From NCBI GenBank assembly GCA_036498905.1, contig DASYER010000075.1, forward strand, positions 1 to 64,000: a stretch of 64,000 nucleotides of DNA, written 5' to 3'. This stretch comes from DAIDKA01 sp036498905. GTDB taxonomy: Bacteria; Pseudomonadota; Gammaproteobacteria; Steroidobacterales; Steroidobacteraceae. The notes under the pieces were generated by a model. The model saw only the letters and a program-made list of their open reading frames with translations. It had not been told where the DNA came from and did no database searches. The position numbers and the translations under genes are program-made. Shown here in pieces: positions 51,257 to 60,372 of this stretch (positions within the stretch are counted from its first letter, which is position 1; each line of letters opens with the position of its first letter).

Positions 51257-54200
51257 ATCTCTCGGCCACCTTCATCCGCCGACCGGTTGCCACCTCGCTG
51301 ATCGCGGCGGCGCTGCTGGGGATGGGGCTCATCGCCTATTTCAAGCTGCCCGTGGCCGCGCTGCCCCTGGTGGATGCGCCCACCATTCAGATCAACGCCA
51401 ACCTGCCGGGGGCCAGCCCCGAAACCATGGCCTCGAATGTGGCCACGCCCTTGGAACGACAACTGTCGCTGATCACGGGCATCACGCAGATGACCTCGAA
51501 CAGCAATCTTGGATCCACTTCGATCACGCTGCAGTTCGATCTGGATCGCAATATCGACGCCGCCGCCCAGGACGTGCAGGCCGCGATCAGCGCCGCCGGG
51601 GGCCAGCTGCCCGCCAACCTGCCCAGTCCACCGGTCATGCGCAAGGTCAATCCAGCCGACAACTCGGTGCTGATAATCGCGATGACCTCCGACACGGTGC
51701 CGATCAACATCGTCAGTGACTATGCCGACAATATTGTGGCCCAGCAGATTTCGCGCATGGATGGTGTCGGCCAGGTCAACCTCGGCGGTCCGCGCAAACC
51801 GGCCATCCGCATCCAGATCGATCCGCGCAAGGCCGCGGCGCTGGGACTGCAGCTGGACCAGATCCGCAATACCATTGCGCAAGGCACGGTAAATGCACCG
51901 AAGGGGCAGCTGCTCGGCCGGCAGCAGACACTCACCGTCTACACCAATGACCAGGCCCTGGACGCCAAGACCTGGAATGACCTCATCGTCGGTTATAAGA
52001 ATGGTGCGCCGATCCGGGTGAGCGACCTGGGTGGAGCCATCCTCAGCGTGGAGAACACGCAAAGCGGCGCGTACAGCGAAGTCGGCAAGGCGGGCAAGTT
52101 CACAACCCTCAAGTCTGGCCCGGCGGTTCACGTCGTCGTTTTCAAGCAGCCCGGAGCCAACGTCATTCAGACGGTTGACGCCGTCAAGGCCGCGATTCCT
52201 CAGCTGCGCGCCGCCGTGCCACCCAGCATCAACATGAACGTGATCGCCGACCGCACGGTCACCATCCGCGCTTCAGTCGCGGAAGTGAAATGGACTTTGC
52301 TGATCACCATCGTACTGGTCGTGGTGGTGATCTTCCTGTTCCTGCGCAATGTGATGGCCACCGCCATCCCCTCGGCGGTCATACCGGTATCCCTGCTTGC
52401 GACGGCAGCGGTGATGCTGCCTGCCAAATTCAGCCTCGACAATCTGAGTCTGATGGCCCTGACCATCGGCGTCGGCTTCGTCGTCGATGATGCCATAGTC
52501 ATGGTGGAGGCCATCTGGCGCCGCATCGAACACGGCCAGCGGCCATTCGAGGCCGCCCTGGCCGGATCGCGGGAAATCGGCTTTACGATTCTGACGATTT
52601 CGACCTCGCTGATCGCGGTATTCACGCCACTGATGTTCATGGGCGGCGTGGTCGGGATCATGATGCGCGAATTCGCACTGACCTTGAGTGCAGCGGTGAC
52701 GGTGTCGGTACTGCTGTCCCTGACATTGACCCCGATGTTGTGCGCGCGTTTTCTGAAGGCTCCCAAGCCGCTGACCTCACCGTTCATGAAAGCCCTGGAG
52801 GCAGGCTTCCTGTCACTCGAGCGACGCTACGCGCGCGGGCTTGAGGTGGTGCTGCGCCACCAGTTCATCACACTGATGTTCTTCGGCTTCACTCTCATTC
52901 TGACCGGCGTGCTCTATGCCACGGCCCAGACGGGCTTCTTTCCGCAGCAGGACACCGGCTTTCTGCAAGGTACCGTGGTGACTCCGCAGGGCTCGCCATA
53001 CGCCTATACCGACGAGAAGGCCGTCGCGGCTGCGAGAATTGTCGCGCAGGATCCGGATGTCGAGGAGGCCCACTACAATGCCGGCGGGTCGGCCCAGGCC
53101 TCCCTCAATATCGGTCTGCGTTCCCGGGCCGACGGCCGCAGGGCCAGCGCCACCGACATCATCAACCGCCTGCGGCCGAAGGTGGCACAGATTGTCGGCA
53201 CGCAGGTGATCCTGCAGGCCATGCAGGACATCACGATCGGCGGACGCGTCGCACGCGCGCAATACCAGTACACCCTCTCTGACGGTGACCTGGATGAACT
53301 CAATGACTGGACCCCGCGATTGGTCGCCGCGCTGCAAAGCGCACGCGAGCTGACGGATGTCTCCTCTGACCAGCAATCGCAGGCCCCGGCCGCCAACCTG
53401 ACCATCGACCGCGATGCGGCCGGGCGTTTCGGGATTTCACCGGCCGACATCGACACGGCAATCTACAACCAGGTGGGCCAGCGGCAGGTTGCGCAATACT
53501 TCACTCAGCTGAATTCCTACCGCGTCATCATGGAGGCACCGCCGGATCTGCAGCTCGGTCCGGAGCTGTTCAATGCGGTGCGACTGATCTCACCGGTCAC
53601 GGGCAAGGCCGTGCCGCTGTCCAGTCTGGTCAAAGTCGACACCGCCAAGACGCGCAGCCTCACGATCTCGCACCAGGGACAATTTCCCGCGCTGACGATT
53701 TCGTTCAACCTCGCCCCGGGAGTCTCACTCGGTGCGGCAACGGCGGCAGTGGAGCGCGCGCGCGAAGCGCTCGGCGCGCCGGCGACCCTGCAAGGCTCCT
53801 TCCAGGGGACCGCGCAGGCCTTCCAGGCCTCGCTCAGGGACGAACCGGTGCTGATCCTGGCGGCGCTGCTGTCGGTGTACGTGATCCTGGGCGTGCTCTA
53901 CGAAAGTTATATCCACCCGCTGACCATACTGTCCACGCTCCCCTCGGCCGGCCTGGGCGCCCTTCTGGCCCTGCGGCTGGCGGGTCACGACCTGGATGTC
54001 ATCGGCATCATCGCCATCATCCTGCTGATCGGCATCGTCAAGAAGAACGGCATCATGATCGTTGATGTTGCCCTGAAGCTCGAACGGGAGGAACGCCTGG
54101 ATCCTGAAGAGGCCGTCAGGCGCGCATCACACCAGCGGCTGCGTCCGATCCTGATGACCACCGTTTGCGCCTTCCTCGGTGGCCTGCCGATGATTCTCGG

Positions 54201-54441
54201 CACCGGTACCGGGTCGGAATTCCGTCAGCCGCTGGGCTGGGCCATTGTCGGCGGCCTGATCGTCTCCCAGGCGCTCACCCTGTTCAGTACGCCCGTCATC
54301 TACCTTTATCTCGACCGCATTCGGCGCCGGTTCGAACAGGGCGAGGAGGTTCCCCCGCCTGGCGCGGCGATCCAGCCCGTCCACTACCCGCTCTCCGTGG
54401 CCGCCCCGTCGGAAGTGCGAAAGGTGCGCGGCAGCCGTTAG
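51253..54441 (+). CDS. RND efflux transporter, HAE1/MdtBC-like
   Basis: A 1062-residue inner-membrane pump. It begins MNLSATFIRRPVATSLIAAALLGMG, has the typical 12-helix/two-periplasmic-loop layout, and the TM4 proton-relay pair DD in VGFVVDDAIVMVE. Further signatures are GVGQVNLGG in the first loop, LTLTPMLCARFL, and GIVKKNGIMIVDVAL in the second half. It exports hydrophobic or phenolic compounds by proton antiport. It overlaps the adaptor gene. Its end overlaps the opposing HD-like gene by 4 bp. The neighbourhood suggests it could clear aromatic substrates or products of the flavocytochrome. Confidence 0.94.
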   Translation: MNLSATFIRRPVATSLIAAALLGMGLIAYFKLPVAALPLVDAPTIQINANLPGASPETMASNVATPLERQLSLITGITQMTSNSNLGSTSITLQFDLDRNIDAAAQDVQAAISAAGGQLPANLPSPPVMRKVNPADNSVLIIAMTSDTVPINIVSDYADNIVAQQISRMDGVGQVNLGGPRKPAIRIQIDPRKAAALGLQLDQIRNTIAQGTVNAPKGQLLGRQQTLTVYTNDQALDAKTWNDLIVGYKNGAPIRVSDLGGAILSVENTQSGAYSEVGKAGKFTTLKSGPAVHVVVFKQPGANVIQTVDAVKAAIPQLRAAVPPSINMNVIADRTVTIRASVAEVKWTLLITIVLVVVVIFLFLRNVMATAIPSAVIPVSLLATAAVMLPAKFSLDNLSLMALTIGVGFVVDDAIVMVEAIWRRIEHGQRPFEAALAGSREIGFTILTISTSLIAVFTPLMFMGGVVGIMMREFALTLSAAVTVSVLLSLTLTPMLCARFLKAPKPLTSPFMKALEAGFLSLERRYARGLEVVLRHQFITLMFFGFTLILTGVLYATAQTGFFPQQDTGFLQGTVVTPQGSPYAYTDEKAVAAARIVAQDPDVEEAHYNAGGSAQASLNIGLRSRADGRRASATDIINRLRPKVAQIVGTQVILQAMQDITIGGRVARAQYQYTLSDGDLDELNDWTPRLVAALQSARELTDVSSDQQSQAPAANLTIDRDAAGRFGISPADIDTAIYNQVGQRQVAQYFTQLNSYRVIMEAPPDLQLGPELFNAVRLISPVTGKAVPLSSLVKVDTAKTRSLTISHQGQFPALTISFNLAPGVSLGAATAAVERAREALGAPATLQGSFQGTAQAFQASLRDEPVLILAALLSVYVILGVLYESYIHPLTILSTLPSAGLGALLALRLAGHDLDVIGIIAIILLIGIVKKNGIMIVDVALKLEREERLDPEEAVRRASHQRLRPILMTTVCAFLGGLPMILGTGTGSEFRQPLGWAIVGGLIVSQALTLFSTPVIYLYLDRIRRRFEQGEEVPPPGAAIQPVHYPLSVAAPSEVRKVRGSR

Positions 54442-55235
54442 AGCGGATGGTCCGGCATCGACAGTGAGCGCCACATATGCGCCGACGGACTATCGTCGAA
54501 GCCCAGTCCCGCGGCGGGCTGCCTGAAATGCCGGCCGATGATATCCGTGAACTGTTCCAACACGGGATTGACGTTTGGCTCGAAGGCATACAAATCGTTG
54601 ACTGTCACCATGCGGGGTTCCAGATACCATTTGTGCTTGCGCACCATCTGATAGGTGCGTTCGATATAGGGCTCGGGTCGATAGTCAGATCCGTAGATGC
54701 GGCGGTAGAGATCCGGATATTCGTAACCGGCCGACTTGTCTTCATAGAAGCGCAGCGCCTGGTGGTAGCGGATCGCGAATGCCACTTTCGCGGAGACGTA
54801 TGGCTCATACATCTGCGCGCTCCACCAGCCGTGGTCGACTTTGATGAGCTCCTGAACGGTGTCATGCAGCAGGCAGGCGAGGACGATCTCCTCCGACATG
54901 CCATTCTTCATGGCGCGATTGGCGCTTTGCAGGCAGTGATTCGCCGTGGCCGTGAAACGCAGTTTGAAATAGTCGGCGAGCGTTGGCTGCGGCGGCAACG
55001 GCGTGAGCCGGGCGACGTTTCCCTGACGCGCCACGAACAGGTTCCCCACTCCCTTGCGGGTCGGTTTGGTGTCTATCTGCGCCTCAACCTGCGCAGCGGT
55101 CGGAAACTTCGCCACGGCAGCCGGCTGCGACAGCAGATGATGCTCCAGGGCATCGGCCTTGGCTTCGTCACTCATCAGCGCGATCGCGGCCGAACCCCCG
55201 AGTCCCTCAATAAAGGCGCGACGATCGATATTCAT
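54438..55235 (-). CDS. Tat-exported HD-like hydrolase
   Basis: A 265-residue protein with a twin-arginine-like signal (NIDRRAFIEGLGGSAAIALM). The HD-type metal residues are in order: H100 in TANHCLQSA, H124-D125 in ACLLHDTVQELI, and a later His in AIRYHQALRFYED, resembling PhnZ/MIOX-type HD oxygenases or hydrolases. Start ATG 55235 has AAGGGA six bases upstream; an extension to 55268 ignores that site. It lies on the minus strand behind a broken FAD monooxygenase and its PadR regulator, possibly one operon. The substrate is unknown. Confidence 0.72.
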   Translation of the reverse strand: MNIDRRAFIEGLGGSAAIALMSDEAKADALEHHLLSQPAAVAKFPTAAQVEAQIDTKPTRKGVGNLFVARQGNVARLTPLPPQPTLADYFKLRFTATANHCLQSANRAMKNGMSEEIVLACLLHDTVQELIKVDHGWWSAQMYEPYVSAKVAFAIRYHQALRFYEDKSAGYEYPDLYRRIYGSDYRPEPYIERTYQMVRKHKWYLEPRMVTVNDLYAFEPNVNPVLEQFTDIIGRHFRQPAAGLGFDDSPSAHMWRSLSMPDHPL

Positions 55236-55297
55236 GGCGTTCCCTTTGGATATCCATCCGACAGGCACACACTTTACCGCTGCGCCAGCGCCAGGCC

Positions 55298-56592
55298 CTA
55301 ATTTTCACCGCGTACCCGCAGGATTTTTCGGATGACGCGGCGTTTCAGCGGCGGCAGTGCATTGATGCAACGCATGATGGCGCGGATTGCCGCCAGCTGT
55401 AAGCGGCCGATGATCGGTTTGTGAATCCCATCGTTGGCATTCATCTGCGCTCTTGAGGCAATGACGGCTTCAGAACTATAGCGCAGTATTTCAGCTTCAT
55501 ATCGCCGGATGGCCGGGATGATCGGCATCCGGCCCTGCTGGACTTCCACCAGGTTTTTGCACAGCCACGCGGCGTCCCGCAGGGCCGTATTGGCGCCTGC
55601 GCCGCGGCCCGGCGTCATGGTGTGCACGGCATCCCCGAGTAACGTAACTTCTGAACTGGGCCAGGGTTGCAGCGGGACTGACGTGCGGATGTTGATGGAT
55701 TGCACCGTTGCAGGATCCGTCAATTGGATGAGCCGGCGAAAATTCGGATGCCAGGTGTGTGTCAGCCTCTGTGCCAGACGCAGTAGATCATCCGCTCCCA
55801 GGTGAGTGGGGTCTTCGGCAAAATTCTGGCGCGCGGCCCACAATCCCCAGCCGATGCTGTCGTCCGCGATGCTGTCCGCGAACGCCGGCCAGCGCGCCAT
55901 GAACTCGACGTTGGAACGATTGGGGGCGAACTCGAGGGAATGGATGATCGCGCCGAAACCCTTCGGCGCCATGATCATCGACATGCCCTTGAACATTTTT
56001 TCGGACAGCAGCGCCCTGCTCTGCGCAGTCATCGCAAGCTTGCCGCCGACCGAGACAATGCCGGTATCCTCGTGGCGCGCCTGAGGCAGGCGTTGCCCGC
56101 GAACCCGCGAACCGGCTCCGTCGGCGCCCACCAGCACCTCTCCAGTGGCCGTCGTGCCGTCTTCGAAGTGCACGGTGATGCAGCCATTCGGATCCTGCTC
56201 GTAGCGGACGAACTTCTTACCGAAGAAGACCTGCTCTTCGAGCCCGGTGAGAAGTACCTGCCGCAATGTCTTGCGGATCACATTCTTCTCCCCGTCGGCG
56301 CCTGCGGCCTCCCCCTCGACCTCCAGGCACAGCAGCTCCGAGAGATGTTCGGTGAGGAGGTTGAAGTAGCGCGGGGTGCGGGCGCTGGTGGCGACGAACA
56401 GGTCGTACACCGAGGAGGGCACGCAGGCTTTCAGCGCCCGGCTGCCGGCCGGACTGATGCCGACCCGGTAGCCTCCCCGGCCTTCCCGCGCGGTCCGGTC
56501 GCGCTCATAGACCGCGACGGGAATACCCGTTTGCTTGAGCCCGTGCGCGAGGGCGAGACCGCGGTACCCGCGCCAATGACGATGACGCGCAT
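55298..56592 (-). pseudogene. FAD-dependent monooxygenase, frameshifted near the N terminus
   Basis: The body (56422-55298) is a class A FAD monooxygenase: VLVGADGAGSRVRGQRLPQ and VTLLGDAVHTMTPGRGAGANTALRDAAWLC. The expected N terminus MRVIVIGAGT begins at ATG 56592 in another frame. After it the sequence reads as GLALAHGLKQTGIPVAVYERD only if one G is added at about 56560-56562, where CCGCGG replaces the expected CCGGCGG. So a single-base deletion splits the Rossmann GxGxxG loop. Either the gene is dead or the base is a sequencing error. A GTG at 56422 could start a shortened body without the FAD loop. A PadR gene lies 16 bp upstream. Confidence 0.75.
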
Positions 56593-56608
56593 CACAGCAG
56601 GAGTTGCA

Positions 56609-57241
56609 CTACTCATCGCCGACGATCCCCGGCGCACCCACCGCAGCCAGCTCGGCGGCAACCCGGCGGATCCACTCCTCACTCCAGTTGAGCCCACCGG
56701 AGCGCAGATCCGTGACGACTGATCTAACCCAGGACAGTTCCGTGTCCAATGCCGCACGGATGAATTCCATCTCCAGCAGGAAGAGTCTGGGAATCATGGC
56801 CGCCTGCTTGAGCCCCGTATCGATGCGTTGGATTTCCGCTTCGATCGTCGATATCCGCACCTGCAGCTGCTGCAGGACATCTTCCGGCGTCAGCAGCGGC
56901 AGGAACGAAATCGCGGCAGGGAATTGCGGAAACTCGCGCGCGGGTTTCGCCAGGATTTGACGCATCCACTCCACTGCAGTGGCGCGCCCTGCGGCGGTGA
57001 TCTCATAGACGGTCCGCTCGGGTCTGTTTTCCTCGCGCGATACCGGCTGACGGCAGATCAGCCCTTCACGCTCCAGACGCTCGATCGTCTGGTACAGCCC
57101 GGCACGCTGGGTGACGTTTATGACCTCATCCTTGCCGCGTTCCTTGATCAGGCGTTGCATGCGATAGGGGTGCATTGGTGCCTCGCACAGCATCGCGAGC
57201 GCCGCCAGCGCCATGGGAGAGCGTTTGGGTGAATTCTTCAT
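56609..57241 (-). CDS. PadR-family regulator (full-length type)
   Basis: A 210-residue PadR protein: winged helix with ALAALAMLCEAPMHPYRMQRLIKERGKDEVINVTQRAGLYQTIERLEREGLI, wing VYEITAAGRATAVEWM, and a long C-terminal helical dimerisation domain (about 110-210). ATG 57241 is the start; the frame extends to 57277 through the operator repeat but no better start exists. It is followed 16 bp later by the FAD monooxygenase gene, and an inverted repeat upstream is a likely binding site. It probably senses an aromatic compound, as PadR regulators often do. Confidence 0.88.
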   Translation of the reverse strand: MKNSPKRSPMALAALAMLCEAPMHPYRMQRLIKERGKDEVINVTQRAGLYQTIERLEREGLICRQPVSREENRPERTVYEITAAGRATAVEWMRQILAKPAREFPQFPAAISFLPLLTPEDVLQQLQVRISTIEAEIQRIDTGLKQAAMIPRLFLLEMEFIRAALDTELSWVRSVVTDLRSGGLNWSEEWIRRVAAELAAVGAPGIVGDE

Positions 57242-57253
57242 AGTCGTATTATT

Positions 57254-57274
57254 ACTAGTTGTAGTATAACTAGT
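57254..57274. promoter_or_regulatory. Inverted repeat upstream of the PadR gene, probable operator
   Basis: ACTAGTT (57254-57260) and AACTAGT (57268-57274) form a perfect 7-bp inverted repeat with 7 bp between, 13-33 bp upstream of the PadR ATG. Location and symmetry fit a PadR dimer site that autoregulates the gene and its downstream monooxygenase. The same ACTAGT core occurs in the antitoxin repeats at 1401-1420, probably by chance. Confidence 0.5.
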
Positions 57275-57312
57275 CAACTGTCAGCAGGCCTCCGCGGGCC
57301 GCTAGAGCCTGT

Positions 57313-60201
57313 TCAGGGAGAGGTGCGGACGTTCCTCTGCGCAAACAGGCGTACGAAGGCCTCCGGATCACAGGGCATGCTGTGGAGGAAGCCTTGAATC
57401 TCATCGCAGCCCCGCTCGCGCAGGAATGCCTCCTGCGCGGCGCTTTCCACCCCTTCCGCGACGATGTTGACGCCGAGCGCCTTGCCCAGGGAAATGATGG
57501 CGTCGGTGATCGCCTGATCATCCTGGTTGCCGGGAAGCTCCCGAATGAAGGAGCGATCGATCTTCAGAGTATCGATGGGAAACTGCTTCAGCTGCGAGAG
57601 CGAAGAATAGCCCGTGCCGAAGTCGTCGATGGCCAAACGCACGCCGAGCGACTTGATGACTGCCGCGGTCTGCGCGGCCTGGTCCACACTGTTCATGATC
57701 ATGCTTTCGGTGATTTCAAGTTCGAGGCAATGCGCCGGCAGTCCGCTGTGCTGGAGCGCCGCGGTGATGACTTCCACGAGCGCCGGATCCTTGAACTGGC
57801 GCGGCGACAGATTGACCGCCATGACGAGCGGCGGGATGCCCAGATGCTGCCAGGCGACGCTCTGGGCGCAGGCGGTGTGTAACACCCACTTGCCGATGGG
57901 CACGATCAGACCGGTATCCTCGGCCAGCGGGATGAAAGCGTTTGGAGACAGCACTCCCAGTTGCGGACTGTTCCAGCGCAATAGTGCTTCGACGCCGCAG
58001 ATGCGGCCCGTGCACAATTCGATCTTCGGCTGATACTCGAGAAAAAGCTCGTTGCGCTCGAGCGCGTGCACCAGATGCGTCTCCAGCACGATGCGTTCCA
58101 CGGACATCGGCGCCACCACTCCCGAGTAGAACTGGAAGTTGTTCTTGCCTTCATCCTTGGCGAGGTACATGCCCATGTCGGCCTGTTTCATCAGGGTCGG
58201 CGCGTCCGTGGCGTCCTCGGGATACCGGGCGATGCCGATACTGGCCGTTACACGGCATTCGTAGCTCATGATCCGCACCGGTTTGAGCATGGCCGCCAGG
58301 ATAGTGGCCGCGACGGCTGCCGTGGCGGCCTCGTCGGTCACCGGATCGAGCAGTACGATGAACTCATCGCCGCCAAAGCGGGCGACGACATCGGAACTGC
58401 GAACGCAGGCGCGCAGGCGCTGCGCGACCTGTTTCAGGACCTGGTCGCCGGCTTCGTGTCCGAGTGAGTCGTTGACTATCTTGAATCGATCCAGATCGAC
58501 GAACAAGACCGCGCATTTGTGATTGCGCCGCTGCGCACCCTCCAGCGCATGCGTCAGAAGCTCCACGAAGATCACCCGGTTGGGTAGCCCGGTCAGTTCA
58601 TCGTGCGTCGCGAGGTACTGAATGCGCGCCTCCGCAAGCTTGCGGGGCGTGATGTCCTCGACGATCGCGACGTCATACAACAGCCGGCCCTTGCCATCGT
58701 AGCGGGGAGCGGTGGCAATCTTGACCCAGATGGTCGATCCGTCCTTGCAGATGTAGCGCTTCTCGATGCGCAGCGATTCGAGCTCACCGGCATGCAGCCG
58801 CTTGCGATCCAGGTCCGTGGCATGTACATCGTCCGGGTGGGAGATCTGCCACACGGTGAGCTGGCTCAGTTCCTGCTGGGCATAGCCGAGCATCTTGCGC
58901 AGCCAGCTGTTGCTCCAGATCAGATGGCCGTCCGGATCAACATGCGCGATGCCGACGGCCGCCAGCTCGACGGTACTCGCATAGCGCGCCTCACTGTCGC
59001 GCAGCTGCGTCTCGAGCGCACGGCGCTCGGTGATGTCGTGGATGGTGCCGACGACTGCCACCGGATTGCCCTGCTCATCTTCACGGACTTCAACCGAGAG
59101 CTGCACGATTTTGGCAACGCCGCTGCGCGGCAGGAGCAGTCGTACTTCGGAGATATTGTAGGTGTTCGGACCGACCGGAATCGTCTTGCTCCTTTGCTGC
59201 AGGGTCCAGCGATCATCCGGATGCACGTGCGCCATGAAACTCTCGAAGCTCGACTGGTAGGTTGCCGGATCCTCCTCGAGCATGTGGTAGAGCTCTTCCG
59301 ACCACCAGCTTCCGCCGGTAGCGATATCGGCTTCCCAATTGCCGATCCGTGCGAGCCGCTGCGTGTCCCGGTAGCGCCTCTGCGTCCTGCGCAGGGCGGT
59401 CTGGGTGACTTTCTTTTCGGTGATGTCCTGCAGCGTTCCATGGACGATCAGGGACCGAGCATGCTCATCGAGCGTGGCTTCGCCACGTGTTTCGATGATG
59501 CGCTCGGTGCCGTCCGGAAAGGTAATGCGTACTTCAACTGGGTCGACTCTTTCTCCAGCGAAAATCTGTTCACGCGCCCGATCCAGGCGCGAGTGATCTT
59601 GGGGATTCACCAGTGCACGGAACCGCTCGTACGGTCGTGCTTCGACTTCCCGGTTGAGTCGCAGCATGCGGTACAACTCGTCCGACCACCAGTGGGTATC
59701 GTTGACGATGTCCCAGGTCCAGCTGCCGATTTTCGCAATGCGCTGTGCCTCATTGAGGCGGTTTTCGGTCAAAGCCAAATCGCGCATGGCGGGAAGATCG
59801 CGATCCTCTTCGATGATCCACAGCGTCAGTGGCAGCGGGCCTGCGGGGAACTCGCCCTGCCTCAGATGCAGCCGCAGTCGCGTCCCGTTCTTGTGCGCGC
59901 CCACAGCCGCAAAACCCGCTGCCGAGGCCGGCACTGTGGCAGCGTTGAGCCACTGGCTGGCGGTGGCGGGAAAGAGCAACTCTGCGGACTGGTCAACGCA
60001 TTCCGCCTGCGCGTAGCCGAACAGATGCACAACGTGGGCGTTCGCAAACCGAATGCGTGCGTTTTGATCGACGACGAGCACCGCCAGCGGCAGGCGCTCC
60101 AGCAAGGCTGTCGCGGCGGCAAACTCCATGGCGAGCGGCGGGAGGCAATCCTGCTCGGACCGGACTGGTTGCATGTTCTTCTGCGCATCAGTGGCGGGCA
60201 C
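57313..60201 (-). CDS. PAS-GGDEF-EAL bifunctional c-di-GMP protein
   Basis: A 962-residue cytoplasmic protein with four PAS-type sensor units (about 25-140, 150-270, 275-395 and 400-520; each ends in GxxxDITE-like patterns), then GGDEF (about 530-690) with the intact active motif RFGGDEFIVLLDP, and EAL (about 700-955) with GVEALLRWNS and DDFGTGYSSLSQLKQFPIDTLKID. Both active motifs look intact, so it could make and break c-di-GMP depending on PAS signals. No membrane segments are seen. ATG 60201 is the start. It diverges from a second GGDEF-EAL gene at 60373, with inverted repeats in the shared region. Confidence 0.93.
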   Translation of the reverse strand: MPATDAQKNMQPVRSEQDCLPPLAMEFAAATALLERLPLAVLVVDQNARIRFANAHVVHLFGYAQAECVDQSAELLFPATASQWLNAATVPASAAGFAAVGAHKNGTRLRLHLRQGEFPAGPLPLTLWIIEEDRDLPAMRDLALTENRLNEAQRIAKIGSWTWDIVNDTHWWSDELYRMLRLNREVEARPYERFRALVNPQDHSRLDRAREQIFAGERVDPVEVRITFPDGTERIIETRGEATLDEHARSLIVHGTLQDITEKKVTQTALRRTQRRYRDTQRLARIGNWEADIATGGSWWSEELYHMLEEDPATYQSSFESFMAHVHPDDRWTLQQRSKTIPVGPNTYNISEVRLLLPRSGVAKIVQLSVEVREDEQGNPVAVVGTIHDITERRALETQLRDSEARYASTVELAAVGIAHVDPDGHLIWSNSWLRKMLGYAQQELSQLTVWQISHPDDVHATDLDRKRLHAGELESLRIEKRYICKDGSTIWVKIATAPRYDGKGRLLYDVAIVEDITPRKLAEARIQYLATHDELTGLPNRVIFVELLTHALEGAQRRNHKCAVLFVDLDRFKIVNDSLGHEAGDQVLKQVAQRLRACVRSSDVVARFGGDEFIVLLDPVTDEAATAAVAATILAAMLKPVRIMSYECRVTASIGIARYPEDATDAPTLMKQADMGMYLAKDEGKNNFQFYSGVVAPMSVERIVLETHLVHALERNELFLEYQPKIELCTGRICGVEALLRWNSPQLGVLSPNAFIPLAEDTGLIVPIGKWVLHTACAQSVAWQHLGIPPLVMAVNLSPRQFKDPALVEVITAALQHSGLPAHCLELEITESMIMNSVDQAAQTAAVIKSLGVRLAIDDFGTGYSSLSQLKQFPIDTLKIDRSFIRELPGNQDDQAITDAIISLGKALGVNIVAEGVESAAQEAFLRERGCDEIQGFLHSMPCDPEAFVRLFAQRNVRTSP

Positions 60202-60253
60202 CTCCCGTTATCGGTCAACCTGCATGTCCTTTGAATGGGGCAGCACCCAGAAT

Positions 60254-60347
60254 GTGACGGGGGTCACTCCTGCTGCGTTAATGTTCAATGTTGTGATTGA
60301 AACTGTGTGCCTCCGATCGCAATCCGGCCGGGAAAATCACATTTCCC
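60254..60347. promoter_or_regulatory. Two inverted repeats in the divergent c-di-GMP gene region
   Basis: GTGAC (60254-60258) and GTCAC (60263-60267) are a perfect inverted repeat with GGGG between. GGGAAA (60330-60335) and TTTCCC (60342-60347) form a second repeat with 6 bp between. They lie between the two divergent GGDEF-EAL starts and are possible regulator sites. No protein can be assigned. Confidence 0.25.
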
Positions 60348-60372
60348 CCACCCCTGGCCGATAATCCACTAC

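Noticed and set aside
54477..55301. Plus-strand reading of 274 residues opposite the HD-like gene
   Set aside because: No domain or ribosome site; the minus strand has a Tat signal and metal motif.
58603..60234. Plus-strand reading of 543 residues over the PAS-GGDEF-EAL gene
   Set aside because: Antisense shadow with no recognisable fold; the opposite strand has clear PAS and GGDEF motifs.
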